This document shows, in pieces, positions 25,601 through 32,831 of a stretch of 33,522 nucleotides of DNA. Within the stretch, counting starts at the first letter, position 1, and each line of letters begins with the position of its first letter. The notes under the pieces are model-generated. The model was not told the origin of the DNA and ran no database searches. It saw nothing but the letters and a program-made list of their open reading frames with translations. The position numbers were made by a program, and so were the translations under genes. The stretch is from Colivicinus sp963607765 (lineage in GTDB: Bacteria > Bacillota_I > Bacilli_A > Erysipelotrichales > Erysipelotrichaceae), in NCBI GenBank assembly GCA_963607765.1, contig CAVDDT010000010.1:1-33522 (forward strand), in the 5' to 3' direction.

Positions 25601-27080
25601 TTAAAAAGCCATAGTCAAATGAAGCATTGTGGGCAACTAAAACTCTGCCCTTAATAAAATCCATAATTTCATCTTTACATTCTTCAAAAGTCCTAGCTGA
25701 TTCAACATTCTCATCAGTGATATTAGTAAGATTTTTGATTGTCTCACTTAACTTAAAAGGAGGCTTTACAAAAAAGTCCTTATATTCTTTAACCTGTCCT
25801 TTATACATTAAAACAGCGCCAAATTCGATTACTCTATCATATCTATTGCAAAGGCCGGTTGTTTCTAAGTCAAATACAACATATTCTTGTTCAGAAAGCA
25901 AATCATCAGTTGAGTTATAAACAATGTTTAGGTTTGGATAAACCATATTCATTTCACAGCCATATAACAATTTGAAGTCAAATTTGTCTTTATCAGCACT
26001 CTTTTTAATATTGTTATATTCCAAGAAAGCCTCATGGTAGCCTTGTAGACACAAATGATCTGTAATAGCTACTGCACGATGTCCAAATTTATAAGCTGTG
26101 TCAACTAAAGAAGTAGGAGAAGAAACACCGTCCATTTCACTTAACTTAGTATGTGCATGAAGTTCTACTCTCTTTTCTTTTTCATCATCAGCAAGAGGAT
26201 AAGGATCATCAATGTACTCTATCGCATCAACCGATAATTCATAGTCATTCGAAAAAGTATTAAATTGATAGTTGCCATAAAGAACACACCATTTGCCTTC
26301 TTTATTATTTGCCAAATCTTCTTTAGAAAAACGCTTGCCTTCCATCATCTTAGCTACACAAGCATTAGTAGTATCCTTTACATACAATGTTTGAATAGTT
26401 AAACCTGTTTTAGTAGTACGTTCATCAATTTTAAAAATTTGAGCAGTTAACTTAATATTGTAGGCAACATCATCTAAATCATCAATGATGACACTTTTAT
26501 ACTCAACGCTCTTTCTTTTATAATTATTAAACTTAGGAGCACCATCACTATTAGCTTTAGGTGCACTGTAAGAATTAGAACTACTAGTAACTGGCAAAGC
26601 ATTTCTTTCTTCAGCTTCTTTTTCAACAATTTCTTTATACTTTAAATCAATTTCTTTGCGATAGCCAATATCAAAAAAGAATAGCTTTAAATCATCTAAA
26701 TAATCCTCATCTTTTTGATAAGATTCTTCATCAACATATGAAAGTGAAAAACCATTATCATTTTTAATAACAATACAATTTTTAAAACCAGGATTATTTT
26801 TCTTATACATATCTAGATAATGACCTATTTCCTTAAAATTTAGCTCATCATCATTGACCTTAAAATACAATTTAGTATTAAAGCCCATTTCATTAAAATA
26901 ATTTAACGTATCATTATATAAATCACAAGGAAGAATGAGATCATTTTCGATTTTGATGATTAATAAATTAGTACTTTTTCTATATAAAGTATCAACTACC
27001 TTAAAGCCATTAAAAAAAGCTTTTTTCTCATCATCATAACTATATTTTTCAATTAAATTACTAACATCAAATTTGTTCAT
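22647..27080 (-). CDS. polC: DNA polymerase III alpha subunit, PolC type
   Basis: A 1477-residue Gram-positive replicative polymerase. In order: N-terminal region, an OB domain (about 195-290), a PHP domain (from about 307, HAHTKLSEMDG), a DEDDh proofreading exonuclease inserted in it (VVFDLETTGL near 401, AHNASFDYGFLN, and YDAEVLAG), a zinc-binding pair of CxxC motifs (CPKC and CPDC), and the polymerase core with catalytic aspartates D993 and D995 in PDIDLNFSGDYQ. A helix-hairpin-helix-like C-terminus follows. I chose the ATG at 27080 (MNKFDVSNL); the ribosome site is weak, and the start overlaps the rnc end by 14 bases, suggesting coupling. Being PolC rather than DnaE places the organism in the Firmicutes and relatives. 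Confidence 0.97.
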   Translation of the reverse strand: MNKFDVSNLIEKYSYDDEKKAFFNGFKVVDTLYRKSTNLLIIKIENDLILPCDLYNDTLNYFNEMGFNTKLYFKVNDDELNFKEIGHYLDMYKKNNPGFKNCIVIKNDNGFSLSYVDEESYQKDEDYLDDLKLFFFDIGYRKEIDLKYKEIVEKEAEERNALPVTSSSNSYSAPKANSDGAPKFNNYKRKSVEYKSVIIDDLDDVAYNIKLTAQIFKIDERTTKTGLTIQTLYVKDTTNACVAKMMEGKRFSKEDLANNKEGKWCVLYGNYQFNTFSNDYELSVDAIEYIDDPYPLADDEKEKRVELHAHTKLSEMDGVSSPTSLVDTAYKFGHRAVAITDHLCLQGYHEAFLEYNNIKKSADKDKFDFKLLYGCEMNMVYPNLNIVYNSTDDLLSEQEYVVFDLETTGLCNRYDRVIEFGAVLMYKGQVKEYKDFFVKPPFKLSETIKNLTNITDENVESARTFEECKDEIMDFIKGRVLVAHNASFDYGFLNAELDRMGLPKLTNPVIDTLDLSRSLFKTRRAYRLGNMARQYGVEYNEDVAHRANYDAEVLAGVFNLMLKDLAKNGVNTLNDLKNYQGDDAFVKTRAYHTTVLCKNKAGLKSLFKLVSISNTDQLAVFGKANGKDAGSEFIAEPRIFKSTLEEYRKDLLIGSACFNGEVFEIASTKSKEDLAKAISFYDYIEIQPLENYSYLYRDRESFTLDRLKDYLRDIIAEAKRQNKIIVATGDVHYMTKEEKILRDVYISAQAIGGAHHPLYLYDKEKRARQVSPEQHFRNTKEMLDCFAWLDDEKLIHEIVIENTNKIADMCDSIVPFSTELKPPRVLDAIAKAKECRIFEDPFMDTDEVISADEYLTRLVYYQAEAIYGKNYNEFIKERIEKELNAIIGNGYGVIYYTCHLMVKRSNNDGYIVGSRGSVGSSLVATLSGITEVNPLPPHYVCPKCHHFEWIENAASGFDAADKVCPDCGEIMKGNGQNIPFETFMGFNGDKVPDIDLNFSGDYQPKAHLFTREIFGKDNVFRAGTISTVADKTAYGYVTGYCEEKNITNMSRAQKERLAQGCAGVKRTTGQHAGGIVVLPDTMEIEDVTPIQFPANDKDAPWHSTHFEYHDYSDNILKFDILGHVDPTVMRLYEKISGIDVKTIPMNDEKVLSLFSSSKALDIINPNYHEETGACGLPEFGTLNTRNTIEETRPKVFSDLVQISGLSHGTDVWRGNAQELIRQGIPLSEVIGCRDDIMVYLQKKGLDPAESFTIMERVRKGTVAKHKCKEWDSYKKDMQDHDVPEWYINSCEKIQYMFPKAHAVAYCIMAVRVAWFKVYHPAYYYVAYFTLRCDAYELETMVKDADSIYARMKEIQAKMNSRENPASKKEKDIFNTIEVCYEMVSRGYHMTNIDLYKSLASEFRVNPDNDHEIIPPFSVIDGLGGNVAESIVEAREERPFLSKEDLSDRTQLSTTLIKKLTDLGVLRDLDDSNQVSLF

Positions 27081-27756
27081 TTCCAGCAAGTTTTTCTAAT
27101 GCCGCCTTAGCCGCATTCTTTTGAGCCTCTTTTTTACTAGTACCAACACCATAGCCGTAAATAAGATCACCAACCTTAACAGCCATCTTAAATTCAGGCT
27201 TATTACTTGGACCTTTGGCATAGATTAATTCATAATTAATGGATTTACGACTATCAGCTTGAATATACTCTTGAAGCTTAGTCTTATAGTCAAAGGTAGA
27301 TTCATCAATCTCCTTAACATGCTTAAGCATTAATAAATCTAATAATTTATAAGTATTAACGATATCGGTATCTAAATAAACAGCTCCAATAAAAGCTTCG
27401 AACATATCTGAAATAATGGAATCTCTATCTCTACCGCCAGTCTTTTCTTCACCTTGACCAAGCTTCAAATATTTATTTAATTCAAACTCTCTAACAACCA
27501 TAGCTAATCCTTTTTCGCAAACTAAATTAGCACGTCTTGTTGACATTATTCCTTCTTTTAAAGGAGGATTGATTGAATACAATCTTTCAGCAGAATAAAT
27601 TTGAAGAACCGCATCTCCCATAAACTCTAGTCTTTCATTATCATGAAGCTTTCCCTTGTGCTCATTAACATAAGAAGAGTGAATAAAAGCTTGTTCAATC
27701 AACTGTGAATTGTTATGTTTAATACCATTTTTATCTAAAAAATCAAAAATCGTCAT
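27067..27756 (-). CDS. rnc: Ribonuclease III
   Basis: A 229-residue RNase III. The signature NERLEFMGDAVLQIY (40-54) carries the acidic catalytic residues, with the second acidic cluster in SDMFEAFIGAVYLD (about 115-128). A double-stranded RNA-binding domain fills the C-terminus (about 157-225, LQEYIQAD through GTSKKEAQKNAAKAALEKL). It cuts rRNA precursors and other structured RNA. It lies between recG and polC; in Bacillus subtilis recG and rnc are separated by the fatty-acid genes plsX-fabD-fabG-acpP, which are absent here. Confidence 0.96.
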   Translation of the reverse strand: MTIFDFLDKNGIKHNNSQLIEQAFIHSSYVNEHKGKLHDNERLEFMGDAVLQIYSAERLYSINPPLKEGIMSTRRANLVCEKGLAMVVREFELNKYLKLGQGEEKTGGRDRDSIISDMFEAFIGAVYLDTDIVNTYKLLDLLMLKHVKEIDESTFDYKTKLQEYIQADSRKSINYELIYAKGPSNKPEFKMAVKVGDLIYGYGVGTSKKEAQKNAAKAALEKLAGNEQI

Positions 27757-27770
27757 GAAAATATTATACC

Positions 27771-29753
27771 CTAATCTTGAAATCTTGAAGTCATCAACTT
27801 ATATACATCTAGATAAAACAAATTAAAATCATCTTTATCTAGATTATCTAACACCATCTTTACATCATCCTTACTTGCTTCAATTATGTTGGTGTCATTA
27901 AAGATGTCACCTAAAATAAAAGTTGGCAAGCCTGATTGTCTTGTTCCTAAAATATCACCAGGACCCCTTAATTTTAAATCCTCTTCGCTTATTTTAAAGC
28001 CATCATTGCTATCAACCAAAACATTCAATCTTTTTTTAACTTCACTATCCTTGTTGTTGGTCAATAAGTAACAAGTTCCTTTAAAATCTCCCCTTTGAAC
28101 CCTTCCACGAAGCTGATGAAGTTGGCTTAAGCCAAATCTATCCGCATCATAAATCACCATCACTGTAGCGTTTTTAACATTAACTCCAACTTCAATTACG
28201 GTAGTAGAAACAAGAATTTGAATTTCATTGTTATTGAACTTTTCCATCGCCTCATCTTTTTCTTCACCAGTCATTTTTCCATGAAGAAGACCAACTTTGT
28301 ATGGCTTGAAAACATCAATCAAACTATTATATAAACCTGTAACGTCCTTTCCGCCATAGCTATCACTAGCTTCAATAGAACTAGCGACAAGATAAATTTG
28401 CCTGCCTTCATCTAATTTTTCTTTTAAATTAGGAAGAATATCGACAATACTATTTTTATTAATTAAATAAGTATCGCAGCCCTTTCTACCACTTGGCAGA
28501 GTCTTAATTGTGGAAATATCCATATTCCCATATAAAGAACTAGCTAATGTTCGAGGAATTGGTGTAGCAGACATAAGCAAGAAATCGACATTTTCGCCTT
28601 TTTCCTTCAAAGCCTTTCTTTGCTTGACGCCAAAACGATGTTGTTCATCAGTGATAACTAAACCCAAGTTCTTGAAAGAAACATCTTCTTGAAAAAGAGC
28701 GTGAGTACCAATAACAATATCGATATCACCATCCTTTAACCTTTTCTTAATATCAACATTATCTTTATTGCCTGAAACGAGTAATTCTATTTTTATTTCG
28801 TCATTAAAAGTTTCTTTAAAAGAAAGCAAATGTTGTTTCGCAAGAATTTCAGTTGGAGCCATCAAAGCACCTTGATAGCCACTTAGATAGTTGGCATATA
28901 AGCCAATCATAGAAACAAGCGTCTTGCCACTGCCTACTTCTCCTTGAAGAAGCCTGTACATTAATTTATTGCTTCTAAGATCTCTTAAAATATCATCGAT
29001 CGCCTCTTTTTGATCAACCGTCAAAGTATATGACAAAGAGTTAATAAAAGAATCAATTTTATTTTGATCAATATTCTCGCCATCTTTTATATTAATTTGA
29101 TTGTTGTCGCTTAGTATTTCAAGAGATAAATAAAAACGCAAAAATTCTTCATACTTAAGCCTTGCCAAACTCTTTTTTAAATCAAGTTCATTAGTTGGAA
29201 AATGAATATTATACAAAGCACTTTTTAAGTCACATAGTCCATGCTTATCAAGAAGTTTTTGGGGTACATAGTCCTTAACATCATTAACTTTTTTAAAAGT
29301 ATATTCAATTAATTTTCTAATTTCATTTTGTTTAATTCCATCTTTCAAACTATAGATTGGATTAATACCGAGGATCTCACTTATATCCTTTGTATAAAAG
29401 TTAGAAGCAGTAACCTTATTTTTGCCTTCATATCTGCCAATAATTGTAATCTTATTGTTGTTACTTTTTATCCAAGGACGATTAAAAATGGTAACTGTAA
29501 TTTCTTCTTCTTCATAAAGAACTTTAAAAGTGGTTCTAGATAGCTTTCCTCTAAATCTAAAAGTATTTGGATAACTAATTAATTCTCCCTCAAAGACAAC
29601 TCTTTCACCTTCTATAAAATCTTCATAATGAGTTAAAACGTTTCGTTCATATTTAAAAGGATAGTAACGCAAGATGTCATCACTATCTTTCAAATCTAAT
29701 CGTCTACATATTTCTAATCTTTTATCAGTTAATTTAAGTTCACTTAATTCCAT
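27771..29753 (-). CDS. recG: ATP-dependent DNA helicase RecG
   Basis: A 660-residue RecG. The N-terminal wedge (OB) domain at about 50-130 recognises forked DNA. The helicase core has Walker A GEVGSGKT (271-278), the DEQH box (369-372, ITDEQHRFGVKQR), SATPIPRT, and the later motifs STTVIEVGVNV and QLRGRVQRG. It remodels stalled replication forks and Holliday junctions. The ATG at 29753 has only a weak ribosome site and lies six bases after the HAD-phosphatase stop, so coupling with that gene is likely. Fourteen bases separate it from rnc. Confidence 0.96.
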   Translation of the reverse strand: MELSELKLTDKRLEICRRLDLKDSDDILRYYPFKYERNVLTHYEDFIEGERVVFEGELISYPNTFRFRGKLSRTTFKVLYEEEEITVTIFNRPWIKSNNNKITIIGRYEGKNKVTASNFYTKDISEILGINPIYSLKDGIKQNEIRKLIEYTFKKVNDVKDYVPQKLLDKHGLCDLKSALYNIHFPTNELDLKKSLARLKYEEFLRFYLSLEILSDNNQINIKDGENIDQNKIDSFINSLSYTLTVDQKEAIDDILRDLRSNKLMYRLLQGEVGSGKTLVSMIGLYANYLSGYQGALMAPTEILAKQHLLSFKETFNDEIKIELLVSGNKDNVDIKKRLKDGDIDIVIGTHALFQEDVSFKNLGLVITDEQHRFGVKQRKALKEKGENVDFLLMSATPIPRTLASSLYGNMDISTIKTLPSGRKGCDTYLINKNSIVDILPNLKEKLDEGRQIYLVASSIEASDSYGGKDVTGLYNSLIDVFKPYKVGLLHGKMTGEEKDEAMEKFNNNEIQILVSTTVIEVGVNVKNATVMVIYDADRFGLSQLHQLRGRVQRGDFKGTCYLLTNNKDSEVKKRLNVLVDSNDGFKISEEDLKLRGPGDILGTRQSGLPTFILGDIFNDTNIIEASKDDVKMVLDNLDKDDFNLFYLDVYKLMTSRFQD

Positions 29754-29759
29754 TTTTGT

Positions 29760-30605
29760 TTAATCCATCAATTCAGGAATGTGCTTATACAAGGATTTAG
29801 CGATTCCATCATGATTATTATCATCAGTTATTTCATCAGCCAATTCTTTAACTTTTTCTTGAGCATTGCCCATAGCTACGCCCACACCAGCAAAGTTAAG
29901 CATTGAAATATCATTTTCTGCATCACCAAAGGCAATGCATTCACTTCTATCTATTCCAAGTTTATTCATAGCTACTTCCAAAGCCTTGCCTTTATCAATC
30001 CCCTTAGCAGTAAATTCGTAATAGAAATTTGCTGTAAACATCATTGATAGTTTATCCTTAAAAGGCTCGCCCATTTCTTGATAATGTTCTCTTAGATATT
30101 CACTATCTCCCGCTGTAAGAATCTTATTTAATGGTTCATTTAAGAAAGTTTCCAAATCATCAACTTCCATTAATTTATATTCATTCATTCTTGATTCATA
30201 TTCTAAAACATTGAATTCTCTATCACCATCTTTAACCATGCAATCATAGACATCATTTACAACCATGTGGTCTTTTAAAGTCAACACAGGCTTAACGTCA
30301 AACTTTTTCATATGTCTTAGCACATCTTTACATACATCTAAATCAATAGTTACATTAACATAGACTTCATTTGTTTCACAATCAATAACTCTTGCTCCGT
30401 TATAACAAACAAACAAACCATTATGATGTTCCATATCTAATTGCTTACCATATTTGTATATTCCTTTATCTGGTCTGCCACTAGCTATAACTAGCTTGAT
30501 TCCTAAATCTTGGGCTTTTAATAAAGCTTTCTTAGTTTCGCTAGTGATCTTTTTATCGCTATTAGTTAGCGTTCCATCTATATCAAGAAGAATTGCCTTT
30601 ATCAT
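29760..30605 (-). CDS. Cof-type HAD-family sugar-phosphate phosphatase
   Basis: A 281-residue HAD hydrolase of the Cof (IIB cap) type. Motif I is LLDIDGTLTNS (about 5-15) with the nucleophile and acid aspartates, motif II is VIASGRPDKG, the motif III lysine lies in the TAKGIDKGKAL region, and motif IV is FGDAENDISML. Such enzymes dephosphorylate sugar phosphates or flavin and vitamin intermediates; the substrate cannot be named. I chose the ATG at 30605, preceded by GAGAGGT, over an upstream in-frame TTG. It is the first gene of the recG-rnc-polC-ZIP run, and borders the prophage end. Confidence 0.9.
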   Translation of the reverse strand: MIKAILLDIDGTLTNSDKKITSETKKALLKAQDLGIKLVIASGRPDKGIYKYGKQLDMEHHNGLFVCYNGARVIDCETNEVYVNVTIDLDVCKDVLRHMKKFDVKPVLTLKDHMVVNDVYDCMVKDGDREFNVLEYESRMNEYKLMEVDDLETFLNEPLNKILTAGDSEYLREHYQEMGEPFKDKLSMMFTANFYYEFTAKGIDKGKALEVAMNKLGIDRSECIAFGDAENDISMLNFAGVGVAMGNAQEKVKELADEITDDNNHDGIAKSLYKHIPELMD

Positions 30606-30622
30606 GTTTGTACCTCTCAAAT

Positions 30623-30645
30623 ATTTTACACAAAAAATAATTATA
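30623..30645 (-). promoter_or_regulatory. Possible promoter region of the HAD-recG-rnc-polC unit
   Basis: Two -10-like boxes lie ahead of the HAD gene on the minus strand: TAAAAT (30623-30628) and TATAAT (30640-30645). Neither has a good -35 box at normal spacing, so I cannot decide between them. Confidence 0.3.
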
Positions 30646-30715
30646 AATTTGTTACATTAGCCAACATTTTAATTATGGTTGGGGCTATTTTGTGGCATTT
30701 TTTACTTAAACATTT

Positions 30716-30741
30716 AAAAAAGCCTTTATTTAAAGGCTTTT
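30716..30741 (-). terminator. Hairpin terminator in the spacer (both strands possible)
   Basis: AAAAGCCTTT (30718-30727) pairs perfectly with AAAGGCTTTT (30732-30741) around a four-base loop. The minus strand reads into six T, the plus strand into TTTTATTTT, so it may work both ways. It ends transcription entering from the right, ahead of the HAD promoter. Confidence 0.7.
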
Positions 30742-30838
30742 ATTTTAACTATATGGTCCCCGAGGTGGCAAATTAAGGGGGTTTTCTAAAAGCCTTTATT
30801 TAAGGGCTAAAATCATCATAAAAGCCTTTTGTTAAGCC
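30718..30838. repeat. Direct repeats of a terminator arm
   Basis: The 16-mer AAAAGCCTTTATTTAA occurs at 30718-30733 and again, exactly, at 30788-30803, a 70-base step. A shorter degenerate copy, AAAAGCCTTTTGTTAAGCC, lies at 30820-30838. The second copy can fold only an imperfect hairpin. The copies may come from duplication of a terminator, or may reflect recombination at a phage attachment region. Confidence 0.6.
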
Positions 30839-30858
30839 ATTTTAATTGTTTTATTGTT

Positions 30859-30938
30859 GTCGTATTATTGTCGTATTGTGTCGTAAAAATTGGCCTGTTT
30901 TTGGCCTAAATTGGCCCAAAATTGGCCTAAATTTGGCC
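30859..30938. repeat. Phased repeat array: three GTCGTA then five GGCC units
   Basis: GTCGTA begins at 30859, 30870 and 30880 (steps of 11 and 10). TTGGCC-type units follow with GGCC beginning at 30892, 30903, 30913, 30924 and 30935 (steps of 11, 10, 11, 11). The whole array keeps a spacing close to one turn of the DNA helix, so identical bases face the same side. The flanks are AT-rich. It lies between phage lysis genes and host DNA, where integrase or accessory-protein binding sites would be expected. Confidence 0.7.
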
Positions 30939-31009
30939 CACGATTTTTAGCATAAATTTCATTTATTTTTATATCACCAAAAAGTGATTTTAAATATCGT
31001 TTTAGTAAT

Positions 31010-31037
31010 AAAAAAATAGGGAGCATTACGCTCCCTA
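31010..31037 (-). terminator. Terminator of the prophage lysis operon
   Basis: On the minus strand TAGGGAGC (31030-31037) pairs perfectly with GCTCCCTA (31017-31024) around a five-base loop and is followed by seven T. It starts two bases after the last stop codon of the phage module. Confidence 0.9.
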
Positions 31038-31039
31038 AG

Positions 31040-31417
31040 TCAAAAAGAATTGCTTTCGCTTTTTTCTTTGTACTCTCGTTTAATATTTTCGATAGCTAAA
31101 CAGCATTTGTTGTTTGGATAATCTGGATGAGTTCTACAGAATCTTTCATATTGGTCTATATCGCCCAGGCAGTCATCAAATGCCTCTTTGGTCCTATTGG
31201 TACCAGCAAGCAGTTCATCGTTAAATCTAATGATCCTTGTTCTAAATGTGTTGGCCTTAAATTCACTTATTTCATAGCTTAAATCATCTACTTTTTTAGA
31301 CAAGTCAGCTATGCCTGATTTTTTGCTTAAAGAATTTGCTAAAGTGCCACTACTTATCAGGGCAACAATAATAGGGACAACCACTGAGGACAAGAAAACT
31401 ACATATGGCTCACTCAT
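31040..31417 (-). CDS. Phage small membrane-anchored coiled-coil protein
   Basis: A 125-residue protein with one N-terminal membrane helix (about residues 6-28), a coiled-coil stretch (about 38-58, IADLSKKVDDLSYEISEFKAN), then a conserved-looking charged domain: TRIIRFNDELLAGTNRTKEAFDD, DIDQYERFC, HPDYPNNKCCLAIENIKREYK. I associate this last arrangement with a common small protein next to holins and endolysins in Firmicutes phages, but its function is not known. A holin-like or lysis-regulating role is an inference from topology and place. Its ATG overlaps the lysin end by 8 bases, with AAGGA 8 bases ahead. Confidence 0.7.
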   Translation of the reverse strand: MSEPYVVFLSSVVVPIIVALISSGTLANSLSKKSGIADLSKKVDDLSYEISEFKANTFRTRIIRFNDELLAGTNRTKEAFDDCLGDIDQYERFCRTHPDYPNNKCCLAIENIKREYKEKSESNSF

Positions 31418-32831
31418 TCACTATTTCCTTGACCTTGGCAAGTTGACTAGATAACCTCTCAGCCTTGTTTTCAGCCTCATCTAGCTTTGTTTTTGTTTCG
31501 CATAAGGAATTATTCAAGTTTTGATAATCGCTCTCTAAAGCCTTGTATTTGTCTTCCATTGCAGTCTCTTCCTTTTCTAGATCATCATATTTTGTTTTAA
31601 GTGCGTTGTACGCATTTTCCCAGTCAGTTGTATCATCAGTAGGCTCGCTTGTAGTCTCTTTCTTTTTCCTGTACAAGATTAAAGCGTTCTTTACTTTTCT
31701 GCTTGCGGAAATATCGTAGCTACCATTGTATTCACGGAACACTGAGCCACCGCCATCAAGCATGATTGCGTTGTAGAAACCTAATTTAAGACATTTTGCT
31801 TGTACTTGCTTACCAGTTAAACCACTTGAACCAGTAGTACCAGCAAAACTATAAGATAAGATATCACCATCTTTTGTTTCACCAATAACAGTTCTACCGC
31901 TGACTTGATTCCACTGTGTTTCAAAGCCCTTATGCAAGTCATCTCTTGCAACTCCGTTAAAGATTAGTCCTAGACCAGTAATAGCACAATAAGCGCTGTC
32001 TAATTTGTTCTTGATTATCCATTCTTGGCTTGCAAAATATAATTCGTTGTCTACTCCAGCTACAGCCATGCAAGAATTGTAATCAGTAACAGCAGTCATC
32101 TCTAACTCTTGGTTATTTACTCCACGAGACTTCTCTAAGCCACAAGCATAGTGTTTATCTTCCCAAATATAGAATAGTGAGCCATTGACTTTAAGTACTC
32201 TTTCCCAACCATTCTTGGTTAAGTCGGTGTCATCAAAACCACCTTGTGTTGTTATATCATATGTATCGCCATATTTGTTTCCATCAACTGACCACTTGTA
32301 ATCATAGTTAGAGTCTTTCTTAATTGTGATTAAGTCTCCATCATCAACGAATGGATTATAGATATACCCTAGAAAACCAGTCTTAGTGATAGATGGTTTA
32401 GCAATGGTTTTAAAAGCCATGACATTAGATTCATTAGCTCCACTATAAGTAATGTAATCAGAGCCTATTGCTTCTACTACTCTTACATGACCATAACCAT
32501 TACCATAAGAGCTGCCATACACCATTACCGCACCAACTTTAGGCTCTGTTCCTGTTTCCCATAAGGTATCAGTTAACCATGTTACAGCGTTACCATAACC
32601 ACTACGATTGAACATAGGCTTGTCTAGGCTATCTTTGGTTGATATACCACTGTAATAGCACACAGCTCTCTTTGCTATCTCACACGAACGAGATACCGCA
32701 TAATTAACGCATTGATATCCGTTTTTGTATCGCCCATTAAAATATCCAGTCTTGCCACAATATTTTGCCTTGTTATAGTAGTCGCTGGTATACATTGAAT
32801 TAGGACTTGTGATACTAGTTCTTGTTATCAT
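31410..32831 (-). CDS. Phage lysin: CHAP domain plus phosphodiester glycosidase domain plus coiled coil
   Basis: A 473-residue two-enzyme lysin. Residues about 15-160 form a CHAP peptidase/amidase with the catalytic Cys41 (YQCVNYAVSRSC), His115 (GYGHVRVVEAI) and a third polar residue near Asn134. A linker (about 165-230) leads to a phosphodiester glycosidase (NAGPA-like) domain, about 231-390: SRGVNNQELEMTAVTDYNSC, FNGVARDD, IMLDGGGSVF (356-365) and SRKVKNALILY at the end. A Thr/Asp-rich hinge then precedes a C-terminal coiled coil (about 403-473). No SH3b, LysM or choline-binding domain is seen. I chose the ATG at 32831, with GGAG ahead, rather than a longer form overlapping the previous gene; it has no signal peptide, so export through the holin is expected. 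The CHAP cuts peptidoglycan; the second domain's target is unknown. Confidence 0.88.
   Translation of the reverse strand: MITRTSITSPNSMYTSDYYNKAKYCGKTGYFNGRYKNGYQCVNYAVSRSCEIAKRAVCYYSGISTKDSLDKPMFNRSGYGNAVTWLTDTLWETGTEPKVGAVMVYGSSYGNGYGHVRVVEAIGSDYITYSGANESNVMAFKTIAKPSITKTGFLGYIYNPFVDDGDLITIKKDSNYDYKWSVDGNKYGDTYDITTQGGFDDTDLTKNGWERVLKVNGSLFYIWEDKHYACGLEKSRGVNNQELEMTAVTDYNSCMAVAGVDNELYFASQEWIIKNKLDSAYCAITGLGLIFNGVARDDLHKGFETQWNQVSGRTVIGETKDGDILSYSFAGTTGSSGLTGKQVQAKCLKLGFYNAIMLDGGGSVFREYNGSYDISASRKVKNALILYRKKKETTSEPTDDTTDWENAYNALKTKYDDLEKEETAMEDKYKALESDYQNLNNSLCETKTKLDEAENKAERLSSQLAKVKEIVNE

Larger units (their letters stand above)
30606..31039. other. Gene-free spacer between host HAD gene and prophage lysis genes
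   Basis: No coding region or known RNA gene is recognisable in these 434 bases. The stretch holds, from left to right, the candidate HAD promoter, a strong hairpin terminator (30716-30741), two degenerate copies of that hairpin arm, a G/C-rich island at about 30756-30782, a helically spaced repeat array (30859-30938) and the terminator of the phage operon (31010-31037). The host-prophage junction should lie here. Confidence 0.6.

Noticed and set aside
30752..30786. G/C-rich island (TGGTCCCCGAGGTGGC and nearby GGGGG) looked at as a tRNA, tmRNA or other RNA fragment
   Set aside because: No acceptor stem, T-arm or CCA end can be assembled and no known RNA motif matches; the matching minus-strand peptide is only about 15 codons between stops.
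30859..30938. GGCC/GTCGTA repeats considered as a CRISPR array
   Set aside because: Units are only about 6 bases with 4-5 base gaps; there are no 20-40 base repeats, no spacers and no cas genes.
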